Below, in pieces: positions 20,678 to 29,940 of a stretch of 64,000 nt of DNA. A program made the translations under genes and the position numbers. The notes below the pieces were generated by a model. That model was not told where the DNA came from, did no database searches, and saw nothing but the letters and a program-made list of their open reading frames with translations. Origin of the DNA: Cyanobium sp. FACHB-13342 (GTDB lineage: Bacteria; Cyanobacteriota; Cyanobacteriia; PCC-6307; Cyanobiaceae); assembly GCF_014697415.1 (NCBI RefSeq), contig NZ_JACJRT010000003.1, forward strand, positions 119,131 through 183,130, given 5' to 3'. Position 1 is the first letter of the stretch. Every line of letters starts with the position of its first letter.

Positions 20678-23111
20678 GCCGGGGGACGAAGGGTGTGCCA
20701 GTGCCCGCGAAGTTGAAGTCGTTGAGCTTCACGCGAATGCCGCCGATGCCGTCGTAGGGGCTGTAATAAACCCCAACTTCGTAGGAGCGGCGTTGGAGCT
20801 TCAGTTCCACATAGGAATAGGACACATCGCCGTAAAACTCTGAGTTGTTGTCGATATTGAAAGTGGCTCCCGCTTCCAGCACCAGCGGCCCATAGATCTG
20901 TTGGGCGGCTTGGAAGCTGAGGGTGCGCAGGTCTACCGCCCGATCAAAGCCGAAGGGGCTGGCGCCCCCGAGGAATGTGCCGGCAACGGAGGCGGAGAAG
21001 CGGGTGTAATCGAACAAAGGTTTGTCAAATTGGCCGATGGTGAAGCTGGGTCCTCCCCAGAGGGTGAGAGTGTTCTGGTTCGCACCATCGCTGTAACTGG
21101 CCACGAAGCCGCTGGCGCCGACATTCAGGCCGAATCCAGGAATGACCGGGGTCGGAGAGTAGCGAAGTCCCCGGGCTGGATCTTCGCTGGCATCTAGGGC
21201 CCGTCCCTGCCACAGCTGCAGGGTGCTGCTCACCGCGAGATTGGCGTAGCTGCGCCAGAGGGTGTCGAGGGTGTTGGTTTCAAACAGCGTGGCCTGATAG
21301 TTGCCAGATTGGGCTGCCCAGCTCAGGGTCACCGGGGCGAAAAAGGGGCCTTTCGGCCGGGGTGGTGCCGCTGCAGCGCTGGTGGGGTCAGCCTGTTGTT
21401 TAGGTCGGTTGAAGACGGCTGTGCCGGCCAGGTTGGCTCCGTAGGAGTACACCACGGTCTGCAATCCCAGGCTGCCGTTGTAGATGCGTTCGCGGTATGA
21501 GCCAAACAGTGCCGCGCTGGCACTGTCGTGGCCTGGCAGGCTCAGGGGGGCGCTTAGGCGAGTGGTGCTGCGGGTGCCAGAGCGGAAATTCTCGGGATTG
21601 AGGGTGGACAGGCTCGCATCCGCATTCAGGGAGGCCCAGCCCATCGGCAGGTTCAGGGCGGCGAGCAGGCCGAACATGTCCCCGAATTTGGCTGTCTGCT
21701 CCACGTCAGGGCTGGCCAGGCTTTCCCCAGGCTGCACGTAGCTGTTGGTGCGGCCTTCGATGGCCCGTTGCACCATCAGTTGGGGTTGCAGTTGGAGGCT
21801 GCCGCTGCGGCCCAGTTTGATCGGCTCCAGGTTGTAGCCGATGTAGAAGCCATCACGATCCTCCTTGTCGGTATCCCAGGCAAATCGGGCCTCTTCTGCG
21901 CCCACCGTCGTGTTGGTGATGGCCGGCAAGGAAACCTTTCCGTCCAGCAGGATTTGGCTGCTGCGGCTCTTGATCCGTGTGACTCCCTTCGCATCCATCA
22001 CGGCTACCACCTTGCGGGCCAGGCTCCAGGAGGCGGCGGGGGTGAAGGGATCGTTGGTGAAGGCCATCTGTTCGGCCGTCCAGCGGTTGCCCCGGATCCG
22101 GATTTGGGATCCCTGAAAGCGCAGTCGGCTGATGGTTCCAGCCTTGTTGGTGGGGGGGCGATAGCTCTGGCCCGCGCTGTTGAGTGAATCCGTGGTGTCG
22201 ATCACGGCGACCAGATTCAGCCTGAAGCTGGTGCTCCAGCTCTGCTGAAAGGCCACGTTGCGCACCCGTGGGTCCACCGAGATGGCGGCGGCGTCCGTGG
22301 TCTCCGGGGAGGAGCTGTTCTTGAAGGATGGACCGTTCTTGGAGAATGGACTGAGCTCGGCGGATGGGCTGGTGGGTTGAGGGGACACGGCACCCGTCTG
22401 CGGGGGACCGAACGCCACCGATTCCAAAATCTGCTCCAGGGGGAGAACGGGCCTGGAGAGCTCACGGCCTGGGCAGCCATCCGGGGCGGGCATGGTGGGC
22501 AGGCTGATTCGCCCCGGGGGCACCACCCGCACCACGGTGCGTCCCCTGGGATCCGCCGTGAGCTGGGGGCAGGCGAAGGCCGGTCGGGGTGTCACGGCAG
22601 CCGGTGGTGTGGCTCCTGACTGGGCATCCCGGGCCAGGGTGTCCTGGTCGATGACGCCATAGACATCGTCCATTTCGCCGCTGGCTTCCCAGTCGCTGTA
22701 GCGCAGTCGACTGGCCTGGAGATATTGATCGCCCTTGGTCAGCCGAATCCGGCCGGTGGCAAACACACTGCGGCTGCGCTCCGCCAGCTCCACCCGGTCG
22801 GCCAGGAGTCGCCAGCCGTTGAACTCAGCCTCCACGTTGCCCGTGGCGACGAAGCGGCCCAGTTGCTGGTCGTAGCCCTGTTGATCAGCGCGGACCACCA
22901 CAAAGGTGGGAGCGGGCAACGGAGGGGGAGTCGGGGCCGCCGCTGCTGGCGCCGCTGGGACTGGCGACAGGGCTGGCGCCGCAGCAACCAATCCTGCTGG
23001 CCACAGGATTGCCGGCAGGATGGCGGTGGGCAGCATCACCCGCCTCAGGCTGCGGGCAGGGCGTTCAGGCCAGGGAATGGCCTGGAGCAGCTGGAAAAAA
23101 CCCACGCTCAT
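20664..23111 (-). CDS. OstA/LptD-like outer-membrane protein (DUF3769)
   Basis: 815 aa from ATG 23111; a start at 23207 is possible but adds an unlikely extension. A hydrophobic segment at about 30-52 (MLPTAILPAILWPAGLVAAA) is a signal sequence. Residues 75-160 form an OstA-type beta-jellyroll (QLGRFVATGNVEAEFNGWRL, then DQYLQASRLRYSDWEASG). The remaining 500 residues alternate polar and hydrophobic strands rich in Gly, Tyr and Ser, ending in a basic tail, as in an outer-membrane barrel. This fits the cyanobacterial DUF3769 group, thought to insert LPS like LptD. The barrel function is inferred. Confidence 0.82.
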   Translation of the reverse strand: MSVGFFQLLQAIPWPERPARSLRRVMLPTAILPAILWPAGLVAAAPALSPVPAAPAAAAPTPPPLPAPTFVVVRADQQGYDQQLGRFVATGNVEAEFNGWRLLADRVELAERSRSVFATGRIRLTKGDQYLQASRLRYSDWEASGEMDDVYGVIDQDTLARDAQSGATPPAAVTPRPAFACPQLTADPRGRTVVRVVPPGRISLPTMPAPDGCPGRELSRPVLPLEQILESVAFGPPQTGAVSPQPTSPSAELSPFSKNGPSFKNSSSPETTDAAAISVDPRVRNVAFQQSWSTSFRLNLVAVIDTTDSLNSAGQSYRPPTNKAGTISRLRFQGSQIRIRGNRWTAEQMAFTNDPFTPAASWSLARKVVAVMDAKGVTRIKSRSSQILLDGKVSLPAITNTTVGAEEARFAWDTDKEDRDGFYIGYNLEPIKLGRSGSLQLQPQLMVQRAIEGRTNSYVQPGESLASPDVEQTAKFGDMFGLLAALNLPMGWASLNADASLSTLNPENFRSGTRSTTRLSAPLSLPGHDSASAALFGSYRERIYNGSLGLQTVVYSYGANLAGTAVFNRPKQQADPTSAAAAPPRPKGPFFAPVTLSWAAQSGNYQATLFETNTLDTLWRSYANLAVSSTLQLWQGRALDASEDPARGLRYSPTPVIPGFGLNVGASGFVASYSDGANQNTLTLWGGPSFTIGQFDKPLFDYTRFSASVAGTFLGGASPFGFDRAVDLRTLSFQAAQQIYGPLVLEAGATFNIDNNSEFYGDVSYSYVELKLQRRSYEVGVYYSPYDGIGGIRVKLNDFNFAGTGTPFVPRPRNR

Positions 23112-23397
23112 CGTCCCCTGGATTCTTCTCGGATCCAGACTGGGGGAGCAGGGGTGCCAAGGGCCTTCACAACGGATTGCCGACCAGTCGCCCTGCGGCC
23201 GGATCATCCCACAGGGGTTCGGATGGATTCCGGAGCAGTGGTCAGTTGGTTTTGAGGCGCGTGGTTCTCAGTCACGTCGTGCCGTGGCCTGGCGCGACGA
23301 GGTGACTGGGTGCGGCGAAGCGCGAGCTCTGCCCGGAGAGTTGGGCTGTGAACGCCCCCTGCTGCCTGAGCGGACTGGGTGACGGGCCGCCTAGGCC

Positions 23398-23517
23398 TCA
23401 GTCTTCGAGGTCCTTGCGGCTCGGGGTGCGGCTGGGATCGCTGGCCAGGAAACCGAAGACGAAGATCCCGATGAAGAAGAAGACGACCGAATAAACCGAG
23501 ATCTTGAGGGCGAGCAT
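23398..23517 (-). CDS. psbI: Photosystem II reaction center protein I
   Basis: 39 aa from ATG 23517. Sequence starts [20 protein letters not shown] (one membrane helix, about 6-27) and ends [14 protein letters not shown], matching PsbI, a single-span protein next to D1 that helps early PSII assembly. Too short for the usual ORF cutoff. The 286-bp gap to the DUF3769 start holds nothing I can identify. Divergent from the GH38 gene by 114 bp. Confidence 0.97.
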   Translation of the reverse strand: MLALKISVYSVVFFFIGIFVFGFLASDPSRTPSRKDLED

Positions 23518-23631
23518 GGTTCGGCCTTGGGGAACGGCGAGCGGGTGACAGGGAGTGACAGGCGCTTGGAAGGGCCTGGCCGACCCCGCGACAGCGGGAT
23601 CATCCTATGGGACTTGGCTTGCCATCCAACG

Positions 23632-26556
23632 ATGCCTGAGGCCTCTGCAGCAGGGCAGGCCCCCCGGATTGAAACGTTTCAGTCACGTTCCTGTCCCTCG
23701 GGGGGGCGCTGGGATCTGCAGCCGCTCTGGCGCGGCGAGCGCACCGACGGTGGTCAGGGGCCAGCCCTGGAGGATCCCTGGGGGGCGCAGCATCGTCCTG
23801 ACTGGCAGGCGCGTGGGCTGGTGATCTGGCCCCGGGGGGGGCAGTGGCAGCGGCTGACCCTGGATCTGGTCTGCCCAGAGGCCTGGCGGCAGTTGCAGCT
23901 CCCGGCACCAGTGGCCCAGGCGCGGCTGGTGCTGCGCTGGTGGGCCGACCAGGTGGAGCTGCGGGTGAACGGTCAGGCCGTGCATGCCGGCGATCTATTC
24001 GACACGGCCTGCCGCTGGGTCGTTCCGCAGCGCTGGTGGCAGGGGGAGGAGCTGCGGCTGGAGCTGCGGCTGCGCAGTCCCCTGCACGACGATGGGGCCC
24101 TGATTGAAAGCCGCCTCGAGCTCGAACCCCTCGACCCGGCCGATCCGGCGAATCTGCTGGCCGAGACCAAGGGCGAGTTGGCCGCGGTGCGGGCTGGCCA
24201 GCCCCTGGCGGGAGGGTTTCACGTGCTTGGCCATGCCCATTTGGACCTGGCCTGGCTCTGGCCGGTGGCTGATACCTGGCAGGCCGCCGAGCGCACCTTC
24301 GCCTCCGCCCTCGATTTGATCGAGCGTTTTGAGGAGCTCCACTTCGGCCACTCCACCCCGGCCCTCTATGCCTGGCTGGCCCAGAACAGGCCTGCCCTGT
24401 TTGCCCGCCTGCAGCAGGCCGTTGCCGCCGGCCGCTTTGAGCCGATCAACGGCCCCTGGGTGGAGAGCGATTGCGTGCTGATCAGCGGCGCCTCACTGCT
24501 GCGCCAGTTCCAGTTGGGCCAGCAGTTCAGCGCCGCCACCTTTCCCGGGTTGGAGCACCCGCTGGCCTGGCTTCCAGACAGCTTCGGGTTTGCGGCCGGC
24601 CTGCCGGCCGTGGCCCACAGCACCGGTGTGCGCTGGTTCTGCACCCACAAGCTCTTTTGGAACGCCACCAATCCATTCCCCCACCGGCTGTTTCGCTGGC
24701 GCAGCCGCTGCGGTGCCGAGCTGCTCGCCCTGATGACCGCCCCGATCGGCACCGATGGGGATCCGCTGGCCATGGAGCGCTACCGGTTGGCCTGGCGTGG
24801 GGCCACCGGAGTGGATGAGGCCCTCTGGCTGCCGGGGGTCGGTGACCACGGCGGCGGCCCCACCGCCGAAATGCTGGAGCAGCTGCGGCTCTGGCAGCAA
24901 CAGCCCCAGGCCGCGCCCCAGCGCCACGGCAGCCTCCGCGCCTACCTGGCCCAGCTGGAGCCCCTGGCCTCCGGGTTGCCGGTGTGGCGCGATGAGCTCT
25001 ACCTGGAGCTGCACCGCGGCTGCGCCACCTCGCGGCCGGATCAAAAACGCCACAACCGCACCCTGGAGCGCTTGCTGCGGGAGGCGGATCTGGCTCAGGC
25101 GCTGGCGGGCTCCGCGGCCTGCCCTGATGCCGAGCAGCCCGTCGACTGGCGTCCGCTGTTGTTTCAGCAGTTCCATGACATCCTTCCCGGCACCTCGATT
25201 CCCGAGGTGTTCGAGCAGGCCGAGCCCCAGTGGCGCGCGGCCCGCCGCAGCGCTTGCCGGCAGCGGGATCGCGCTCTGCATGCCTGGCTGGGGGGTGGTT
25301 CGGGTTGGTGGGTTGCCCAGTTGCAGCCCCTGGCCGCCCGGGCCCGCACCCTGCGGGTGCCCCTAGGTGCCTGGAGCGAGGGCGGGGTCGGCCTGCCGGC
25401 CCAGGTGGCCCGTGCTGGCGGCCAATGGCTCCAGCTCCCCCCGCTGGAGGGGGTGGCGGCCCTAGCCCTGGAGCGGCACCCCGCACCGGCGGCCGGAGCC
25501 TCCCCCGTGCCCGTGGAGGCCCCCGTGTGGGTGGAGGGCTGGCGCTGCGGCAATGGCCTGGTGAGTTTTGAACTGGGCCCCAGGGGTCTGGAGCAGCTCT
25601 GGGACCACACGGGCGCCTCCCAGTTGGCCGCCCCCCTGGCCTGGCGGCGCTTTGGCGATCGCGGCGAGTTCTGGGATGCCTGGGACATCGCCGCCGACTA
25701 CCGGGACCATCCGCTCGCCTGGGAGTGGCAGGGCGAGCCCAGCTGGCTGGAGCAGGGCCCCCTGTGCACCAGTTTTCTCTGGCGGGGCCGCTGCGGCGCC
25801 AGTGCGGTGCGGCTGGAGGGACGACTCCTGGCCAATAGCCCCTGGCTGGAGCTGATCCTCCATGTGGACTGGCGCCAGCGCCATGAGCTGCTGCGCCTCG
25901 AGATCCCCTTGGCCCAGCCGGCCCAGCGCTGGGCTGCCGATACCTCCGGCGGGGTGCTGGAGCGGCCGGCCGAGGCCGTCACGGCCCGGGACCAGGCCCG
26001 CTGGGAGGTGCCGGCGATCAGCTGGCTGGCCTCGGTGGCTGCCGGCGGTGCCGGCCTGGCGGTGCTGCTCGATGGTCCCCAGGGTGTTTCGGCCAGCCCG
26101 GAGCAGCTGGGGGTGTCGCTGTTGCGGGCTCCCACCTGGCCCGATCCGGGAGCCGACAACGGCCACCAGCGCCTGCGACTGGCCCTGCTGCCCTGCCCTG
26201 GGGGCTGGTGCCGCGGCCAGGTGCCCCAGCAGGCGGTGGCGTTTCGCGAGCCCCTCTGGCTGCGGCCGGCGGTGGCCCAGGGCCGGCCTGGGCGGCGTCA
26301 GGCCCTGCCCCCCCTGGGCGAAGGGCTGGTGCTGCTGGGCTGCCGGCGTTCAGGCGACGACGGCACCGTCGTGATCAGCGTGCAGAACTGTTCTCCCTGC
26401 CGCCGCAGGCTTGAACTCGGTTCGGCGTGGCAGGGGCTGCAGCGCCTGGATGGCCTCGACCAACCGCTGGCGCCGGACCAAATCCCAAGCGGAGATCCCT
26501 CGCTGCTGGCCCCCTGGAGCCTGGGTTTCTGGCGGATGCGCTCGGCAGGCGCGTAG
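23632..26556 (+). CDS. Glycoside hydrolase family 38 alpha-mannosidase
   Basis: 974 aa from ATG 23632; the frame continues to 23527 but family similarity begins later. The N-terminal 170 residues resemble a beta-sandwich/CBM domain. The catalytic GH38 domain carries metal-binding HAHLDLAW (201-208, His203 and Asp205) and nucleophile Asp316 in WLPDSFGF, followed by FQQFHDILPGTSI. The C-terminal half (from about 570) is the usual beta-sandwich region. It releases alpha-linked mannose. No signal peptide is visible, suggesting cytosolic glycan or storage turnover. Ends 3 bp before the convergent psbN. Confidence 0.93.
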   Translation: MPEASAAGQAPRIETFQSRSCPSGGRWDLQPLWRGERTDGGQGPALEDPWGAQHRPDWQARGLVIWPRGGQWQRLTLDLVCPEAWRQLQLPAPVAQARLVLRWWADQVELRVNGQAVHAGDLFDTACRWVVPQRWWQGEELRLELRLRSPLHDDGALIESRLELEPLDPADPANLLAETKGELAAVRAGQPLAGGFHVLGHAHLDLAWLWPVADTWQAAERTFASALDLIERFEELHFGHSTPALYAWLAQNRPALFARLQQAVAAGRFEPINGPWVESDCVLISGASLLRQFQLGQQFSAATFPGLEHPLAWLPDSFGFAAGLPAVAHSTGVRWFCTHKLFWNATNPFPHRLFRWRSRCGAELLALMTAPIGTDGDPLAMERYRLAWRGATGVDEALWLPGVGDHGGGPTAEMLEQLRLWQQQPQAAPQRHGSLRAYLAQLEPLASGLPVWRDELYLELHRGCATSRPDQKRHNRTLERLLREADLAQALAGSAACPDAEQPVDWRPLLFQQFHDILPGTSIPEVFEQAEPQWRAARRSACRQRDRALHAWLGGGSGWWVAQLQPLAARARTLRVPLGAWSEGGVGLPAQVARAGGQWLQLPPLEGVAALALERHPAPAAGASPVPVEAPVWVEGWRCGNGLVSFELGPRGLEQLWDHTGASQLAAPLAWRRFGDRGEFWDAWDIAADYRDHPLAWEWQGEPSWLEQGPLCTSFLWRGRCGASAVRLEGRLLANSPWLELILHVDWRQRHELLRLEIPLAQPAQRWAADTSGGVLERPAEAVTARDQARWEVPAISWLASVAAGGAGLAVLLDGPQGVSASPEQLGVSLLRAPTWPDPGADNGHQRLRLALLPCPGGWCRGQVPQQAVAFREPLWLRPAVAQGRPGRRQALPPLGEGLVLLGCRRSGDDGTVVISVQNCSPCRRRLELGSAWQGLQRLDGLDQPLAPDQIPSGDPSLLAPWSLGFWRMRSAGA

Positions 26557-26559
26557 GGC

Positions 26560-26712
26560 TCAGTCGTCGTGATCGTCGAAGGGATCGGTGAGACCCTTGG
26601 ACGGGGGGCCAAAGGCTTGATACACGCCGAAACCGGTGAGGGCCAGCAGCACCGCCAGCACGGCAAGGGCCACGGAGAGGGCCGGGGAGCTGGTGGTGGC
26701 GGTTGGATCCAT
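26560..26712 (-). CDS. psbN: PsbN protein (photosystem II assembly)
   Basis: 50 aa from ATG 26712. Shows SSPALSVALAVLAVLLALTG (one helix, 8-27) and the conserved tail GVYQAFGPPSKGLTDPFDDH. PsbN helps assemble PSII reaction centres rather than being a stable subunit. As in other cyanobacteria it is divergent from psbH (122 bp apart). The N-terminus MDPTATT is a few residues longer than many homologues. Confidence 0.95.
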   Translation of the reverse strand: MDPTATTSSPALSVALAVLAVLLALTGFGVYQAFGPPSKGLTDPFDDHDD

Positions 26713-26834
26713 GAAGGGGGAAAGGGGGTGCAGGTGACGGGTTGCGTCACAACTCTCGACGGCTCGCCGCGGCGCGGCCCGCAAGGCCCTTACAGTAACG
26801 AGAGCGAATCCATGCCCGAGAGGCTCCAGCAGAC

Positions 26835-27035
26835 ATGGCCCAACGCACCCGCCTCGGAGACATCCTGCGCCCGCTCAACTCTGAGTACGGAAAGGTTGTT
26901 CCCGGTTGGGGCACCACGCCCGTGATGGGCATTTTCATGGTGCTCTTCCTGGTGTTCCTGCTGGTGATCCTGCAGCTGTACAACAAGTCCCTCCTGCTCG
27001 AGGGCATCACCGTCAACTGGAACGGCCTCGGCTGA
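26835..27035 (+). CDS. psbH: Photosystem II reaction center protein H
   Basis: 66 aa, single-span PSII core subunit beside CP47. [21 protein letters not shown] precedes one helix (about 31-49), ending [24 protein letters not shown] hexamer at 26791-26796 is a plausible -10 about 40 bp upstream, without a good -35. tatA follows after 35 bp, and pth and DUF3146 after that, so this is a likely four-gene transcript. Confidence 0.97.
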   Translation: MAQRTRLGDILRPLNSEYGKVVPGWGTTPVMGIFMVLFLVFLLVILQLYNKSLLLEGITVNWNGLG

Positions 27036-27070
27036 GCCCTTGAGCTCGGTTCCGACCCAACCCCCTTCCC

Positions 27071-27346
27071 ATGAACGTGTTCGGCATTGGCCTCCCGGAA
27101 CTGGCGGTGATTGCCGCCATTGGGCTGCTGGTGTTTGGTCCCAAGCGTCTGCCTGAGCTGGGGAAGACCCTGGGCAAGACGCTCAAGGGTTTTCAGTCGG
27201 CCTCCTCGGAGTTTGAAAAGGAGTTCCGCTCCGCGATCACCACCCTCGATGTCCCCGCCTCCACCACGGAAGAGGGTCAATCCACGTCGCCGCCGGCTGC
27301 AGATCAGCCAACTACCGAGCAGCCGGTCGACGGGCCTGTCGCCTGA
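27071..27346 (+). CDS. tatA: Twin-arginine translocase subunit TatA/E
   Basis: 91 aa. N-terminal helix [20 protein letters not shown] (4-23), the hinge and amphipathic helix [18 protein letters not shown], then an acidic Thr/Pro-rich tail. This is the TatA/TatE layout, which forms the pore for folded proteins in thylakoid and plasma membranes. No tatB or tatC nearby. Lies between psbH and pth, with pth starting 6 bp after the stop. Confidence 0.93.
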   Translation: MNVFGIGLPELAVIAAIGLLVFGPKRLPELGKTLGKTLKGFQSASSEFEKEFRSAITTLDVPASTTEEGQSTSPPAADQPTTEQPVDGPVA

Positions 27347-27352
27347 ACCTTG

Positions 27353-27988
27353 GTGACGTCAGTCAGCCCTGCGTCGCCCTCCGACCTGCACCTGGTGGTC
27401 GGCCTGGGCAACCCCGGTGGCAATTACGCCGACACCCGACACAACGTTGGCTTCATGGTGCTCGAGCGCCTGGCCGCTGCCGCGGGCACCACGTTTCGCC
27501 AGCAGGCCAAGTTGCAGGGGCTGTTGGCCGAGGTGGGTCAGGGCCGTGACCGCCTGCGCCTGTTGATGCCCCAGACCTTCATGAACGAGAGCGGGCGCTC
27601 GATTCGGGCGGCCCTCGACTGGTTTGATCTGGCGCCCTCCCAGCTGTTGGTGGTGGTCGACGACATGGATCTCCCCCTCGGGAAGTTGCGCCTGCGGGGC
27701 TCCGGTAGTGCCGGGGGCCACAACGGGTTGCGCAGCACCATCAGCCATCTGGGGACCCAGGATTTCGCACGGTTGCGCATTGGCATCGGGGCCCCGGCCG
27801 AGGATCCCGCCGAACGCAGGGCCCGCACCGTGGGTCACGTGCTCGGACGCTTCAGTGCCGCCGAGCGGCCCCTGCTGGAAGCGGTGCTCACAGAGGTGGA
27901 GGCCGGCATTGGCCTGATCCAGCGCCTTGGCCTAGAGCGGGCCGGTAACCGTCTCAACAGTTTTCAGCCGGCAGGCGCGGCAGCCTGA
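27353..27988 (+). CDS. pth: Peptidyl-tRNA hydrolase
   Basis: 211 aa from GTG 27353; TTG 27350 is the only nearby alternative. Frees tRNA from stalled peptidyl-tRNA. Conserved LVVGLGNPGGNYADTRHNVGF with Asn20 and catalytic His30, VVVDDMDLPLGKLRLR with the catalytic Asp, and GGHNGLRS. Sits between tatA and DUF3146 in the psbH operon, with very short gaps (6 and 4 bp). Confidence 0.97.
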   Translation: MTSVSPASPSDLHLVVGLGNPGGNYADTRHNVGFMVLERLAAAAGTTFRQQAKLQGLLAEVGQGRDRLRLLMPQTFMNESGRSIRAALDWFDLAPSQLLVVVDDMDLPLGKLRLRGSGSAGGHNGLRSTISHLGTQDFARLRIGIGAPAEDPAERRARTVGHVLGRFSAAERPLLEAVLTEVEAGIGLIQRLGLERAGNRLNSFQPAGAAA

Positions 27989-27992
27989 GTCG

Positions 27993-28250
27993 ATGGCCCG
28001 CCTTCCCGCCACCACCGCCCAGCTGCGCGTGCTCCATCAGAGCTTCAGCCAACGGGTGCTGGAGGGGGAGGTGAGCGCTGGGGGCTACCAGTGGAGTTTT
28101 CGCTGGGCTTTTGACCGCGGTGAACTCCATGTGGAGCCGTCGCTGGGGCGTGCCCTTATCCAAGATGCGCTGCTGCGCTATTTGCTCAAGGTGGATTACC
28201 AGCTTGAGGCCGGCGGCGACTACGTCTTCACCGTGCGGGCCAAGTTTTAG
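27993..28250 (+). CDS. DUF3146 family protein
   Basis: 85 aa. Contains VLEGEVSAGGYQWSFRWAFDRGELHVEPSLGRALIQD-like sequence ending YVFTVRAKF, which fits the small cyanobacterial DUF3146 family of unknown function. Soluble mixed alpha/beta. Last gene of the psbH-tatA-pth run. Its 3' end overlaps the convergent RuvC-like gene by 23 bp. Confidence 0.75.
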   Translation: MARLPATTAQLRVLHQSFSQRVLEGEVSAGGYQWSFRWAFDRGELHVEPSLGRALIQDALLRYLLKVDYQLEAGGDYVFTVRAKF

Positions 28251-28713
28251 GGGCCGTCAGCGTTCGCTGCACCGCCGCTGAGGTGCGTTGCAATTGGATG
28301 CCGCGATGGCGTTCCACCAGCAGCTGGGCCACGACATCGTCGATGTCCCGGGGGGGCAGCCGCAGACCAGCTGGCACCAGGCGCGTCCAGGGGCTGGGCG
28401 GGCAGAGTTCCCAGTAGCGCTGGCGCGCCGCCAGGGTGCTGCCGTGCTCATTGACCAGCTCTGGTTGGAGGTGCAGCTGGCCCAGCTGCTCTCGCCAGCG
28501 GCGGCTGCCGGTGCCGTTGCCCACCACGACGGACTCCAATCCCTGAAGCTGCCAGCCCTGGAGCAGGTTGGCGCAGTCCTGGGGAGGCAGGATGGCGGCT
28601 TCCAGCACCAGGTTCCGCTCGGTATCGGCCAGCACCAGTCCACATTTGCTGTGGCCCGGATCGAGCCCGGCGATCAGCGTCCGTGTCCGGGGGGCGATGG
28701 GGCTGCCGTTCAT
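28228..28713 (-). CDS. RuvC/YqgF-like resolvase-fold protein
   Basis: 161 aa. RNase-H-like start TLIAGLDPGHSKCGLVLAD (12-30) with the first acidic residue Asp18, a middle VVVGNGTGSRRW strand, VNEHGSTLAAR with a conserved Glu, and DIDDVVAQLLVER with the last acidic pair. The order D-E-D matches Holliday-junction resolvase-like nucleases; cyanobacterial homologues are usually annotated that way. Whether it cuts DNA junctions or matures rRNA is unknown. Its ATG overlaps the DUF3084 stop region by 4 bp. Confidence 0.78.
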   Translation of the reverse strand: MNGSPIAPRTRTLIAGLDPGHSKCGLVLADTERNLVLEAAILPPQDCANLLQGWQLQGLESVVVGNGTGSRRWREQLGQLHLQPELVNEHGSTLAARQRYWELCPPSPWTRLVPAGLRLPPRDIDDVVAQLLVERHRGIQLQRTSAAVQRTLTAPKTWPAR

Positions 28714-29897
28714 GGCCGTCGCGGGCTGATCGGTGCCGTCGTCGCCCGCACCCAGCGCAGTTCAACCCCAATCGGATCGGCGGTGTCGGCATCTGCGAGG
28801 GCGATGGCTTCCAATTGGGCCACCTGACCCTCGGGCCGCTCCCGCAGCTCACGACCCAGTTGGGTGAGAGCCGCCGCATTGAATTGAAGCCCTTCCACCA
28901 GGGATCCCTGGCGCTGGGCCCGGGCGTAGGCGGCGGCCAGCAGCAGGTTGAGCCGGCGATTGATGGGCTCCAGGCCGGTGAGGTCGCCTTCGATGGTGGT
29001 GCTGGCCAGCACGTCGCCTGCCTTGACGACGGGGCGGTTGGGGCGCAGGTCGGGGAAGGCCAGCACTTGCCGTTCGCCCCGCAACACGTTGGCGGCCGAC
29101 AGGATGCTCACCACCCAACTGCCGGGTTTGGCGAGCAGGGCCTCCAGTTTGGTGATGTCACTTTTGGGCACCAGCAGGATCTGGCGGTCCACCGGCTGGC
29201 CAGGCAGCACCCGCCGGAAGGCCTGGAGGTTGGCCTGTTGCAGCAGGGCCGTGATCACCCCCTTGGCCTGCTCAGGGCGGTCCATGGTCACCTTGGCACT
29301 GGCCAGGGTCTGGCCGCTGGTGATCACCACATCGCCGCGGCGCAGGGCAATCAGGTTGGTTTCCAGATCCTTCAGTTCCTGGGCCCCGGCGGCAATGCGC
29401 CGGCGCACCTGGGCCAGTTCGGTTTCGGTGCGACGGATTTCCGCGTCCCGGTCCTGCACGTCCCGGCTGAGGCGGCCGCGTTCCGCTTCGAGCTGGTTGC
29501 GCTGGGCCAGCAAGGGGGCCAGCTCCAGGCGCAGTTGGCTGGCCCTGGCCTGGGCTTGCTCGAAACGCTGTTGGGCCTGCCGTTTCCCCTGTTCGGCCCG
29601 GTTGAGCTCTGCCTGGCTGCTGGCCAGTTGGCGGCGACTGTTGGCCAGGCGCGCCTCCAGCCGGTCCAGCTCGAACAGACCCGTACGCAGGCGCTCGCTG
29701 ACCAGCAACATCAGGCCGAGGGATACGGCGCTGATCAGGCTGCCGGTGAGCACCGTGATCACCACCGCCGTGCGCCGTGGCCGCATCCGGAACAGGCTCA
29801 GCCGTGCCTTGCCCACGCGACTGCCCAGCCGGTCCCCGAGGGTGGAGAGCGCTCCCCCCAAGGCGAGCAGCGCCAGGATCAGCAGCCAGCCCGTCAC
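28710..29897 (-). CDS. DUF3084 coiled-coil membrane protein
   Basis: 395 aa. Two N-terminal helices (about 2-20 and 44-66) flank GSRVGKARLSLFRMRPRRTA. A long coiled coil follows, about 72-175 and rich in Gln, Glu, Arg and Ala, then a globular domain with ALRRGDVVITSGQTLA. Matches DUF3084, found in cyanobacteria and some Gram-positives. Role unknown; the layout suggests a membrane-anchored scaffold. Overlaps the RuvC-like gene start by 4 bp. Confidence 0.88.
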   Translation of the reverse strand: MTGWLLILALLALGGALSTLGDRLGSRVGKARLSLFRMRPRRTAVVITVLTGSLISAVSLGLMLLVSERLRTGLFELDRLEARLANSRRQLASSQAELNRAEQGKRQAQQRFEQAQARASQLRLELAPLLAQRNQLEAERGRLSRDVQDRDAEIRRTETELAQVRRRIAAGAQELKDLETNLIALRRGDVVITSGQTLASAKVTMDRPEQAKGVITALLQQANLQAFRRVLPGQPVDRQILLVPKSDITKLEALLAKPGSWVVSILSAANVLRGERQVLAFPDLRPNRPVVKAGDVLASTTIEGDLTGLEPINRRLNLLLAAAYARAQRQGSLVEGLQFNAAALTQLGRELRERPEGQVAQLEAIALADADTADPIGVELRWVRATTAPISPRRP

Positions 29898-29940
29898 ATG
29901 CGTTTGCGAACGGGCCCCAGTATCCCTGGTCTGGCGCCGT

